A stretch of 64,000 bases of DNA, taken from Ramlibacter sp. Leaf400 (GTDB lineage: Bacteria > Pseudomonadota > Gammaproteobacteria > Burkholderiales > Burkholderiaceae_C). Below, piece by piece: positions 38,993 through 48,252 of the stretch. Position numbers and translations under genes: made by a program. The notes below the pieces were generated by a model that saw only the letters and a program-made list of their open reading frames with translations, was not told where the DNA came from and ran no database searches. The stretch is from the NCBI RefSeq assembly GCF_001424545.1, contig NZ_LMQL01000001.1, positions 334,654-398,653 on the forward strand, written 5' to 3'. Positions within the stretch are counted from its first letter, which is position 1. Each line of letters opens with the position of its first letter.

Positions 38993-40177
38993 ATGACCGA
39001 TCTCGGAAAACGCTCCCTGCTGCAGGCCGCCGCGCTGTCGGCGCTCGCCGCCACGGCCCTGGTGGGTTGCGGCAAGTCGGAGCCGCCGGCGCCCGCAGCC
39101 GCACCCGCGACCACGGCTGCCGCGCCCGCCGCTTCGGCCCCCGCCCCGGCGCCCAAGGCGGAGCCGCTGAAGATCGCCTTCGCCTACGTCGGCCCGGTGG
39201 GCGACGGCGGCTGGACCTTCGCGCACGACAACGGCCGCAAGGCGATCGAGAAGGAATTCGGCGACAAGATCGTCACCAGCTTCGTCGAGAAGGTGCCCGA
39301 GTCGGCCGACGCCGAGCGCGTCATCCGCGACATGGTGGGCCAGGGCAACAAGCTGATCTTCGGCACCACCTTCGGCTACATGGAGCCGATGCTCAAGGTG
39401 GCCAACGACAGCAAGGACGTCAAGTTCGAGCACGCCACCGGCTACAAGACCGGCGAGAACCTGCGCACCTACGACAGCCGCACCTACGAAGGCGCGTACA
39501 TGGCCGGCGTGATCGCCGGCAAGATGACCAAGACCAACACGCTGGGCGTGGTGGGCTCGATCCCGATCCCCGAGGTCGTGCGCAACATCAACAGCTTCAC
39601 CCTGGGCGCGCAGTCGGTGAACCCCAAGGTCAAGACCCGCGTGGTCTGGGTCGGCGAGTGGTTCAACCCGCCCAAGGAGACCGAGGCCGCCACCTCGCTG
39701 ATCAACGGCGGCGCCGACGTGCTGATGCAGAACACCGACTCGTCGGCCGTGCTGCAGACCGCCGAGAAGATGGGCAAGCGCGCCTTCGGCTGGGACAGCG
39801 ACATGACGGCCTACGGCCCCAAGGCCCACCTGGGCTCGGCCATCATCAACTGGGGCCCGTACTACACCAAGGCCGTGCGCGACGCGCTGGAAGGCAAGTG
39901 GCAGGGCGGCCAGCAGGCCTGGTGGGGCGTGAAGGAAGGCGCCATCGACATGGTGTCGCTCGCCGCTGACGTGCCGGAAGACACGAAGAAGCGCATCGAC
40001 GAGATCAAGGCCGGCCTGAAGGACGGCAGCTTCGTGATCTGGAAGGGCCCGCTCAAGGACAACGCCGGCAAGGAAGTGCTGGCCAAGGACGCCGCGGCCG
40101 ACGACAAGTTCCTGGGCGGCATCAACTTCTACGTCCAGGGCGTGGAAGGCAAGGTGCCGGGCGGCGAGAAGAAGTGA
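38993..40177 (+). CDS. BMP-family nucleoside-binding lipoprotein
   Basis: 394 residues, AGAGGA before ATG 38993. Signal peptide with lipobox LVGC (Cys26), then an Ala/Pro linker (residues 30-55) and the BMP (PnrA-like) domain: IAFAYVGPVGDGGWTFAHDNGRKAIE, GTTFGYMEPMLKVA, FEHATGYKT, ADVLMQNTDSSAVLQ, FGWDSDMTAYGP. Members bind purine nucleosides in the periplasm. Last gene of the importer, followed by a hairpin terminator. Confidence 0.94.
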   Translation: MTDLGKRSLLQAAALSALAATALVGCGKSEPPAPAAAPATTAAAPAASAPAPAPKAEPLKIAFAYVGPVGDGGWTFAHDNGRKAIEKEFGDKIVTSFVEKVPESADAERVIRDMVGQGNKLIFGTTFGYMEPMLKVANDSKDVKFEHATGYKTGENLRTYDSRTYEGAYMAGVIAGKMTKTNTLGVVGSIPIPEVVRNINSFTLGAQSVNPKVKTRVVWVGEWFNPPKETEAATSLINGGADVLMQNTDSSAVLQTAEKMGKRAFGWDSDMTAYGPKAHLGSAIINWGPYYTKAVRDALEGKWQGGQQAWWGVKEGAIDMVSLAADVPEDTKKRIDEIKAGLKDGSFVIWKGPLKDNAGKEVLAKDAAADDKFLGGINFYVQGVEGKVPGGEKK

Positions 40178-40183
40178 GGCGGC

Positions 40184-40207
40184 GCGCCCGCTGAGGCGGG
40201 CGCTTTT
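40184..40207 (+). terminator. Rho-independent terminator after the BMP gene
   Basis: GCGCCCGC (40184-40191), loop TGAG, GCGGGCGC (40196-40203), TTTT. Located 7 nt after the stop codon. Confidence 0.82.
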
Positions 40208-40210
40208 CGC

Positions 40211-40313
40211 CAGGGGCTAGGGGCTGGGGACTAGGGGCTAGGGAATGGCCCCGGGCCCCAGCCCCTTTTTATTCCCTAGCCCCCAGCCCCTAGTCCCTAG
40301 TCCCTAGCCCCTG
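40211..40313. repeat. CTAGGGG-type inverted repeat, second locus
   Basis: Left arm 40211-40246 (units of GGGGCTAGGGG / GGGGACTAGGGG, ending GGGAAT) and right arm 40271-40313 (ATTCCCTAGC..., ending CCCCTG) are imperfect reverse complements over roughly 36-43 bases, around a GGCCCCGGGCCCC core and T5. Same family as 1994-2092. Confidence 0.9.
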
Positions 40314-40333
40314 CTCGCGCGCCTGCGCGCGAG

Positions 40334-40714
40334 CTAACACACCCTCCGCGCCAGCTCACCGATCATCGTGCCCGGCCCGACCGGCTCGGTCGACTGCTCC
40401 TTGGCGCCGCCGACATAGCGGCCCTGGCCCATGGGGCCCGAGTAGTACATGGTGCGCAGGTAGCGGAAGGTCTCGGCCTTGCAGTTGAACTCGATCAGCG
40501 CCTTGCCCGACTGAACGCCGTCGCCGCGCGGCGCCTTCAGGGCGAACAGGCGCCACACGCGCTTGCGGTCGCCGTCGGTGCGCAGGGTCGCGCGGTCGAA
40601 GTAGTACGAGCCGTTCTCGCTCTGCCCGTAGCTCACCCAGTCGTCGGCCTGCGCCGGCAAGGCCGACGCGGCCACGGCCAGGGCGGCGGCATGGAGGAGG
40701 GCGCGAAGTCTCAC
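40334..40714 (-). CDS. Surface-adhesin E-like exported protein
   Basis: 126 residues. Signal peptide MRLRALLHAAALAVAASALPAQA; mature DDWVSYGQSENGSYYFDRATLRTDGDRKRVWRLFALK resembles the adhesin-E (NTHi protein E) domain: W-x-x-Y-G, YFD, and a strand ending in W-x-L. Two cysteines (EFNCKAETFR and the C-terminal RRVC) can form a disulfide, also typical. Many Burkholderiales have such proteins with no demonstrated adhesin role. Follows the fimV-like gene by 16 nt on the same strand and could be cotranscribed. Confidence 0.75.
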   Translation of the reverse strand: MRLRALLHAAALAVAASALPAQADDWVSYGQSENGSYYFDRATLRTDGDRKRVWRLFALKAPRGDGVQSGKALIEFNCKAETFRYLRTMYYSGPMGQGRYVGGAKEQSTEPVGPGTMIGELARRVC

Positions 40715-40730
40715 GGTGGGGCTCCGGCGT

Positions 40731-42932
40731 TCATTTCACCGGCGTGCGGGCCGGCTGCGCGACGTTGAAGTCGAGGTCGATGTCCAGGCCCCAGTTGGCC
40801 GCAGGCGGCTCGTCCAGCAGCTGCAGGGGCTGCGGCAGGGTGGGGTCGGCCTGCAGGTCCAGGTCGAGCGCCGGGAGCACCGCTTCCTCCTCGGCTTCCG
40901 ATTCGGGCAAGGGGGCCGGCGCTTGCGGCGCGACAGCCGGCATGTCCGGCATCACCCAGTCGATCTCGCGCGGCTCCGAACGACGGGCAGCGCGGATCTC
41001 GGCGGCCGACGGCGCCACCGGCTTCGCAGCCGCCGCGCCGACCGGTGCGGGCGTGGGAGGCGGGATGACCAGCCGGCCGAAGTCCAGGTCCAGGGCGACC
41101 GCTTCATGCCGCTGGGGCTTGAAATCGTCCAGCGCCATCAGCGGCACCGGCATGGTGGTGTTGTGCTCCCGGGTCTCGAGGTGCGAGATCTCGGTGCGGT
41201 CGTAGGGCCGGCCGTCCTCGTGCGTCGAGACCACGTCCATCGCCACGCTGTACAGCAGCAGCAGCTCGCGCGAGGCCTCGAGGTCGAACATGATCGAGCC
41301 GGGTGCCGGCTCCTCGAACAGCGACTTCTCGATCTCCAGCAGCACGCGCGACGAAGGCCAGAGCAGTGCGATGCGCGAGAGCGCCTTCGGGTAGCGCTCC
41401 AGGCCCTCGCTGTTGAACTGGGCGTCGTCGAAGTCCGGCATGCGGGCGGCGAAGGCCTTCTGGAATTCCTGGCGCACCCGTTCGTAGTCGGCGCGGCGGT
41501 TCAGCTTGCGGCACAGGTCCAGCAGGTCCAGCCAGAGGAAGGGGCTGCCGCCCAGGTGCTCCATCAGCCGCGTCTCGAGCAGCTCGATCGCCTTCTCCGG
41601 CTGGCCGACCGCCAGGAAGAAGTTGGCCTTCTCCTGCACGTCCAGCAGTTCGTCGGCGCTGGGCAGGCGGCTGCGGCCGTAGGTGCTCTCCGGGAGCTTG
41701 CTGACGACGGCGTCGGCGACGTGCGCGCGCGCGGGCGTTCCCCAGCTGCTGTCGGGCTCGGGCGCCAGGCGCACCTGCGCGTCGTCCTGGACGGGGAAGC
41801 TGCTGTCGACGAAGCTGCTGTCGGTCCGGGACGCGGCCACCGGCACCGGGCGGGATTTCTGCCACCAGGGGCGCCCGGTCGAGGTGTCGCGCGAGCGCCG
41901 CCAGAGCAGCAGGAGCAGGCCGAGCGCGATGGCGCCGGCCACGCCCGAGACGACGTCGCGCACCAGGTTGCGCTGCTCCACCAGCATCTGCAGCTGCTCG
42001 GACTGGCGGCGGGTCTGCTCGCGCAGGGCCTTGATCTCGGCCTGCACCGCCTGGTTCTGCTCGCGGGCCGCGGCGGCCATCTGCTGCTCGGGCGACGCGT
42101 TGATCTGCTGCCACGCGGCGGCGGCCTCGGTGCGGGTGAGCGCGTTGCCGGCCGGCGGCGTGAGCTGGGTCGATGCCTTCAACGCCGGGGCCTGGTCGAT
42201 CTCGATGTCCAGCAGGTCCACCTGCAGGCGCGGGCGGCCTTCGCCGGCGACGGCCGCGGGCTTGGGCGGCGTGGGCGCCTGCGCCACCCGGGCGGGACGG
42301 CGAGGCGCGGCGGCGGCCTTGTCGGGTTGCGCGGCCGGGGCCTCGGCCTGGGCGGGCGGTGGCGCGGCGGGCGGGCGCACGGGGGCGGTGATCGAGGTTT
42401 CCCAGCGCATGCCGTCCTGGCGGGCGGCGGGGGCCGGGCGCGGGGTGGCGCGGGCCGGCGCGGGCGCGGGAGCCGCTACGGTCGGCGCCGCGGGGGCCTC
42501 GACGACGAGCGGCACCGTCTCGCGCGGCGGGTCGGCCAGCAGCACGTAGCCCTGGGTGAACTGGTCCTTGCAGCCGACCGCCAGCCGCACGGTGATCACC
42601 GGCTCCAGCACGTTCTGGGTGGACGACAGCCGCAGGACGGCGGCGCCGCCCTCCTGTCGGTCCAGCCGCCACGTCAGGGCCGCGGGCAGCATCTCGGCCT
42701 GGAGCAGCTCGCCGCGCACGCAGGGCAGCTCCTCGCCGGGCTGCAGCGTGACCGGCACCGCCACCTGCAGCGGCCGGCCGAGGGTCGGCGTGCCCTGCAT
42801 CCGGCCCAGCGACAGGGCCAGGGCTTCCTGCAGGGGCAGCAGCACCGCGGCGCAGCACAGCGCGACGCGCAGCCCGGCGCCTGCCGTGCTCGCGGCCCTG
42901 ATCCGTCCTGCTGGTTGAACCCTCTTTCTCAC
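40731..42932 (-). CDS. FimV-like membrane protein
   Basis: About 733 residues from GTG 42932 (start uncertain). N-terminal hydrophobic segment followed by a FimV-type periplasmic domain (LSLGRMQGTPTLGRPLQVAVPVTLQPGEELPCVRGELLQ). Then a Pro/Ala-rich stretch, a coiled coil (EQNQAVQAEIKALREQTRRQSEQLQ), one membrane helix (VVSGVAGAIALGLLLLLWRR), and a cytoplasmic part with a TPR-like section (ANFFLAVGQPEKAIELLETRL) and an acidic C-terminal tail (DIDLDFNVAQ). This order matches FimV/HubP polar hubs. No LysM motif is evident and the C-terminal FimV peptide is not obvious, so it may be a lineage-specific relative. Confidence 0.75.
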   Translation of the reverse strand: MRKRVQPAGRIRAASTAGAGLRVALCCAAVLLPLQEALALSLGRMQGTPTLGRPLQVAVPVTLQPGEELPCVRGELLQAEMLPAALTWRLDRQEGGAAVLRLSSTQNVLEPVITVRLAVGCKDQFTQGYVLLADPPRETVPLVVEAPAAPTVAAPAPAPARATPRPAPAARQDGMRWETSITAPVRPPAAPPPAQAEAPAAQPDKAAAAPRRPARVAQAPTPPKPAAVAGEGRPRLQVDLLDIEIDQAPALKASTQLTPPAGNALTRTEAAAAWQQINASPEQQMAAAAREQNQAVQAEIKALREQTRRQSEQLQMLVEQRNLVRDVVSGVAGAIALGLLLLLWRRSRDTSTGRPWWQKSRPVPVAASRTDSSFVDSSFPVQDDAQVRLAPEPDSSWGTPARAHVADAVVSKLPESTYGRSRLPSADELLDVQEKANFFLAVGQPEKAIELLETRLMEHLGGSPFLWLDLLDLCRKLNRRADYERVRQEFQKAFAARMPDFDDAQFNSEGLERYPKALSRIALLWPSSRVLLEIEKSLFEEPAPGSIMFDLEASRELLLLYSVAMDVVSTHEDGRPYDRTEISHLETREHNTTMPVPLMALDDFKPQRHEAVALDLDFGRLVIPPPTPAPVGAAAAKPVAPSAAEIRAARRSEPREIDWVMPDMPAVAPQAPAPLPESEAEEEAVLPALDLDLQADPTLPQPLQLLDEPPAANWGLDIDLDFNVAQPARTPVK

Positions 42933-43012
42933 GATTGCTTCAATGGAGTGGACCGGTGGCCGAGTGCCGGTGGCGCGCTGGCCGGAGGCCCTTCCGCAAC
43001 TGCCCGAAGCCC

Positions 43013-44169
<1,157 letters not shown>

Positions 44170-44171
44170 CA

Positions 44172-44200
44172 GTCATTCCCGCGAAGGCGGGAATCCAGTG
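44172..44200. repeat. Single dispersed palindrome
   Basis: GTCATTCCCGC-GAA-GGCGGGAATCC between the convergent adenine deaminase and M14 peptidase stops; may serve as a shared transcription end. Confidence 0.85.
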
Positions 44201-44208
44201 CTCCCGCC

Positions 44209-45303
44209 TTAGTGTGCCAACCCGTCCACCGCCTGGAACATCGCCTCGCGCGCCTGCTCCACGATGCGCCGCTTCCACTCCGGCGTGTCCGTGTAGAAAG
44301 CCTCCAGCACCTCGCGCTTGATCTGCGCCTTCAGCTCCGGCGAAGCCTCCGGATGCTGGTCCAGCCAGTGGTCCGCGCGCAGCGCATGCAGCACCTGGAG
44401 CACCGGCTGCGTGCCGTATTCCATCGCGATGCCGGTGTACTCGGCCTGCGGGCATTCGTCGAAGATGCTCGACCACATCATCCCGGTCAGCTTGGCCGAC
44501 GTGGACGATCCGTCGTAGATCGAGGTCACCGGCGTGCGGCCGCCGCCGTCCCACCAGCTGCGCGCCCGCGCCACCTGCACCGGATCGTCCGGGCCGGCGA
44601 AGATGCGCTCGCCCAGGCCGCTGGGGCCCAGGCCGGTGTGGAAGTCGATCCAGGCGATGCGGCCGGCGCGGCGGCCGTGGGCGCGCAGCACCTCGCGCAG
44701 CGTGCGGTTGCTCCAGGTCGGGCCCTCGCCGCCGAAGTACATGCCGCGCGGGAACTCGTGCTGGCCGCTGCTGATGGCGGCCTGGTAGGCCATCTGGCCG
44801 TTCTTCTCCACCCAGGCGGCCAGCGCTTCGTCGTTCTCCTTGGACGGCGGCCACTCGTCGGGGAACAGCATGTCGTGCAGCTCGCCGTAACGGGCGTTGC
44901 GCGGCAGCGGCTTGCTGAAGTCGTGGAAGTTGCGGTTCAGGTCCACGTTCTCCTGCGTCGTGCGCCGGATGTGCGAGAAGCCGAACGGGTTGAGCGCATG
45001 GATGTAGACCACCGCCACGCCGTTTCGGCGCGCGTGCTCGCGCCACTCGGCGTCGTGCAGCGCCGACACCTGCACGCCGCTGCCGCAGAAGCCCTCGACG
45101 CCGTGGCAGGCGCTGGACAGCACCAGCACGCGCGACGCGTCGGCCTCGCCCTCGCGCGCCACGTCCATCGCGAGCTCCTCGCCGTCGCGGCCCTTCTCGG
45201 GGTGGCGCTTGGCCTCCACCAGCACGCCGGCGGCGCCGGCCGCGTCGATGAACTTGCGCCGCGCCTGCGCGTAGCTGTGGGAGAAGGCGTCGTCCAGCGT
45301 CAT
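44209..45303 (-). CDS. M14-family metallopeptidase (DUF2817)
   Basis: 364 residues. SSACHGVEGFCGS supplies the H67-x-x-E70 zinc pair of the M14 carboxypeptidase-like fold; HALNPFGFSHIRRTTQENVDLNRNFHDF and IDFHTGLGPSGLGER carry Arg/Asn substrate residues and the third His ligand. DUF2817 proteins are cytoplasmic zinc amidases/carboxypeptidases of undefined substrate. The ATG overlaps the upstream M20 gene stop by 4 nt, so the two hydrolases act as a coupled pair. Confidence 0.85.
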   Translation of the reverse strand: MTLDDAFSHSYAQARRKFIDAAGAAGVLVEAKRHPEKGRDGEELAMDVAREGEADASRVLVLSSACHGVEGFCGSGVQVSALHDAEWREHARRNGVAVVYIHALNPFGFSHIRRTTQENVDLNRNFHDFSKPLPRNARYGELHDMLFPDEWPPSKENDEALAAWVEKNGQMAYQAAISSGQHEFPRGMYFGGEGPTWSNRTLREVLRAHGRRAGRIAWIDFHTGLGPSGLGERIFAGPDDPVQVARARSWWDGGGRTPVTSIYDGSSTSAKLTGMMWSSIFDECPQAEYTGIAMEYGTQPVLQVLHALRADHWLDQHPEASPELKAQIKREVLEAFYTDTPEWKRRIVEQAREAMFQAVDGLAH

Positions 45304-46496
45304 GGACGGGCCTGCCCCAGCCAGGCTTCGGCCAGCCGCACCCAGTAGGTGGCGCCCAGCGGGATCAGGTCGTCGTTGAAGTCGTAGCTCGGGTTGTGCA
45401 GCATGCACGGCCCGCCGCCGTGGCCCATCTCGCGGTGCGCGCCGTCGCCGTTGGCGATGAAGCAGTAGGCGCCCGGCTTGGCCTGCAGCATGTAGGCGAA
45501 GTCCTCGCCGCCCATGGTGGGTTCCTGCGCCTGGACGTTGGCCTCGCCCACGATGGACGCCATCACCTTGCGGCAGAACTCGGCCTCGGGGGCGGTGTTG
45601 ATCGTGGGCGGGTAGTTGCGCACGAACTCGAACTCGCACTGCGCCTCGTGGGCGGCGCAGGTGTGCTCGGCGATCTGCTTCATGCGCTTCTCGATCAGGT
45701 CCAGCACCTCCAGCGTGAAGGTGCGCACCGTGCCTTGCAGCTCGCAGCTGTCGGGCACCACGTTGGTGGCCTCGCCCGCGTGGATCATGGTGACCGAGAT
45801 GACGCCGGCGTCCACCGGCTTCTTGTTGCGGCTGATGATGGTCTGGAAGGCCTGCACCATCTGGCAGGCGATCGGGACCGGGTCGATGCCGTTGTGGGGC
45901 AGGGCGGCATGGCCGCCCTTGCCGCGGATGGTGATCTTGAACTCGTTGGTCGAGGCCATCACCGGCCCGGGGCTGACGGCGAAGTTGCCGACCGCCTGGC
46001 CCGGCCAGTTGTGCATGCCGAACACGGCCTCCATCGGGAACTTGTCGAACAGGCCGTCCTTCATCATCTCGCGCGCGCCGCCGCCGCCCTCTTCGGCCGG
46101 CTGGAAGATCAGGTAGACCGTGCCGTCGAAGTTGCGGTTCTTCGCGAAGTGCTGCGCCGCCGCCAGCAGCATGGCCGTGTGGCCGTCGTGGCCGCAGGCG
46201 TGCATCCGCCCGGGATGCTTGCTCGCATGCGCGAAGGTGTTGAACTCCTGCATGGGCAGCGCATCCATGTCGGCGCGCAGGCCGATGGCGCGGTCGCTGG
46301 TGCCGTTCTTGACGATGCCCACCACGCCGGTGGTGCCCATGCCGCGGTGGATGGGGATGCCCCATTCGGTGAGCTTGGCCGCCACCAGGTCGGCGGTGCG
46401 CACTTCCTGGAAGCAGAGTTCGGGGTGGGCGTGCAGGTCGCGCCGCACGGCGGCGATGGACGCGGCCTGCGTGACGATGGAATCGAGGACGTTCAT
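45300..46496 (-). CDS. M20 aminoacylase / hippurate hydrolase-type amidohydrolase
   Basis: 398 residues. M20D family: HACGHDGHTAML (Cys101, His103 metal ligands), IFQPAEEGGGGAREMM (catalytic Glu pair), GMHNWPG, GGHAALPHNGIDP dimer-domain His, and EPTMGGEDFAYML. Similar enzymes cleave N-acyl amino acids such as hippurate. Cotranslated with the DUF2817 peptidase. Divergent from argE across 86 bp. Confidence 0.9.
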   Translation of the reverse strand: MNVLDSIVTQAASIAAVRRDLHAHPELCFQEVRTADLVAAKLTEWGIPIHRGMGTTGVVGIVKNGTSDRAIGLRADMDALPMQEFNTFAHASKHPGRMHACGHDGHTAMLLAAAQHFAKNRNFDGTVYLIFQPAEEGGGGAREMMKDGLFDKFPMEAVFGMHNWPGQAVGNFAVSPGPVMASTNEFKITIRGKGGHAALPHNGIDPVPIACQMVQAFQTIISRNKKPVDAGVISVTMIHAGEATNVVPDSCELQGTVRTFTLEVLDLIEKRMKQIAEHTCAAHEAQCEFEFVRNYPPTINTAPEAEFCRKVMASIVGEANVQAQEPTMGGEDFAYMLQAKPGAYCFIANGDGAHREMGHGGGPCMLHNPSYDFNDDLIPLGATYWVRLAEAWLGQARP

Positions 46497-46582
46497 GGTC
46501 GCAACTTCGAGTGAGTCGAGCCGGACAGTCTAGCCGTGGCGGCCCCCCAGGCGCATGAGGGGATATCCGCGAGAATCGGGCG

Positions 46583-47758
46583 ATGTCCCTTGTCTCCGCC
46601 ACGCCTTCGGCCCGCGCGCTCGAGCTCGCGCAGGCCCTGGTGCGAATGAACACCGTCAGCGCCAACAGCAACCTGGAGCTCATCCATTTCGTCCGCGACG
46701 AACTTGCCCGCCTGGGGGTGACCGCGCGGCTCACCTTCAACGCCGAGCGCACCAAGGCCAACCTGTTCGCCACCCTGGGCGAGGGCAAGCCTGCGGGCGT
46801 GATCCTGTCCGGCCACACCGACACCGTGCCCTGGGACGGGCAGGACTGGTCGGTCGACCCGCTGTCGGCGCAGGTGCGCGACGGCCGGCTGTACGGCCGC
46901 GGCTCGGCCGACATGAAGAGCTTCATTGCGCTCGCGGTGGCGCATGCGCAGACCTTCCTCGAAAGCCGCGCGCCCTTCGCCATCCACTTTGCCTTCAGCT
47001 ACGACGAGGAGGTGGGCTGCTTCGGCGTGCGCGAACTCATCGCCGACATGCGCGATGCCGGCGTCAAGCCGCTGGCCTGCATCGTGGGCGAGCCGACCTC
47101 CATGGTGCCGGCCATCGCGCACAAGGGCGTGTACCGCTACAAGTGCTGCGTGCGCGGCAAGGAGGCGCATTCGTCGCTGACGCCGCAATCGGTCAACGCC
47201 ATCGAGATGGCGTCGCGCGTGATCGGCAAGCTGCGCGACATGGCCGAGGGCTTCGAGCGCGAGGAAAAGCACTACGAGGGCTTCGACGTGCCGTTCTCCA
47301 CCGCCAGCGTGGGCCAGTTCCGCGGCGGCATCGCCGACAACGTGGTGCCGCGCGACGCCGAGTTCCGCTACGAGTTCCGCGACCTGCCCACGGCCGACGC
47401 CGCCGCCATGCAGCAACAGGTGGTGGCCCACGCGCAATCGCTGGAGCCGGCGATGAAGAAGGTGGCACCCGACGCGGGCTTCCGCTTCGAGACCATCTGC
47501 GAGATCCCCAGCTTCCTGGGGTCGGAGGAGGATCCGGTCACCCGCCTGGCCCAGCGGCTGGCGGGCGAGCAGCGCACGACGCTGGTGGCCTTCGGCACCG
47601 AAGCGGGCCTCTTCAAGCGGGCCGGCATCCCCACGGTGGTGTGCGGCCCCGGCAGCATCGTGCAGGCGCACCAGCCCGACGAATACGTCAGCCTGGAGCA
47701 GCTGGCGCGCTGCGAGGTCTTCCTGCGCGGCCTGGCGGCCACGCGCGAGATCGGCTGA
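46583..47758 (+). CDS. argE: Acetylornithine deacetylase ArgE
   Basis: 391 residues. M20A metalloenzyme removing the acetyl group of N-acetylornithine in arginine synthesis. SGHTDTVPWDGQDWSVDPL (His78, Asp80), GRGSADMKSFIAL, SYDEEVGCFGVREL with the general-base Glu, IVGEPTSMVPAIAHKG, KEAHSSLTP and AFGTEAGLFKRAGIPTVVCGPGSIVQAHQPDEYV are the ArgE signatures. The stop codon lies within a terminator-like hairpin. Confidence 0.9.
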   Translation: MSLVSATPSARALELAQALVRMNTVSANSNLELIHFVRDELARLGVTARLTFNAERTKANLFATLGEGKPAGVILSGHTDTVPWDGQDWSVDPLSAQVRDGRLYGRGSADMKSFIALAVAHAQTFLESRAPFAIHFAFSYDEEVGCFGVRELIADMRDAGVKPLACIVGEPTSMVPAIAHKGVYRYKCCVRGKEAHSSLTPQSVNAIEMASRVIGKLRDMAEGFEREEKHYEGFDVPFSTASVGQFRGGIADNVVPRDAEFRYEFRDLPTADAAAMQQQVVAHAQSLEPAMKKVAPDAGFRFETICEIPSFLGSEEDPVTRLAQRLAGEQRTTLVAFGTEAGLFKRAGIPTVVCGPGSIVQAHQPDEYVSLEQLARCEVFLRGLAATREIG

Positions 47759-47779
47759 GCGGGCGCGAAGGCCCGCTCA
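47756..47779. terminator. Hairpin at the end of argE
   Basis: TGAGCGGGC (47756-47764), loop GCGAAG, GCCCGCTCA (47771-47779): a perfect 9-bp stem that includes the argE stop codon. No T-run follows, so it is terminator-like rather than a classic intrinsic terminator. Sits between convergent genes. Confidence 0.55.
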
Positions 47780-47785
47780 TCGCGC

Positions 47786-48127
47786 TCACTGCTTGGGCGC
47801 GGCTTCCTTGCCGGCCGGCAGCTTGCCGGCGATGTTGTCGCCGGTGCGGCGGGTGGCGTCGGCGGCGCGCTTGGCGGTGCGGCTGACGGCGTTGCCGCCG
47901 TCCTTGGCGACTTCCTTGGTGGCCTGCACCGGGCGGGTCTTCTCGACCTTCTTCACGGTCTCGGGCTTGCCCTTGTCGGTGCCGGCCGTCTTGTCGTTCG
48001 GGTAGGCCTCGCCGGCCTTCTGGGTGGACTTGTTGTCCGGGCCGGTCGGGTTGCTGCCCTGCGCTTGGGCCGGCAGGGCGGCGGCGAAGGCCAGGACCAG
48101 GGCGGCGGAGAGGATGGATGTTTTCAT
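47786..48127 (-). CDS. Small exported Lys-rich hypothetical protein
   Basis: 113 residues from ATG 48127. Signal peptide MKTSILSAALVLAFAAALPAQAQ; the mature part is hydrophilic, Lys/Thr/Asp-rich (KPETVKKVEKTRPVQATKEVAKDGG) and probably disordered, with RTAKRAADATRRTGDNIAGKL resembling a short amphipathic helix. Unknown function. Such proteins are common in Comamonadaceae and may be periplasmic stress proteins. Confidence 0.65.
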   Translation of the reverse strand: MKTSILSAALVLAFAAALPAQAQGSNPTGPDNKSTQKAGEAYPNDKTAGTDKGKPETVKKVEKTRPVQATKEVAKDGGNAVSRTAKRAADATRRTGDNIAGKLPAGKEAAPKQ

Positions 48128-48252
48128 TGATCGATGTTCCTGGATGAAAAAGGATGAGGCGCAGTATGGCAAGCCGCCGCTGCCGCTGGGGCAGGTTCAA
48201 GACGCTCCTACAGCAGGTCGCGCGGCGCGCCGACAGCTCCCATTGATGGGCG

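Noticed and set aside
44209-46983. A fused M20-M14 protein of 924 residues
   Set aside because: The M14 frame upstream of ATG 45303 is only a shadow of the M20 gene, which is encoded in a different frame and overlaps by 4 nt.
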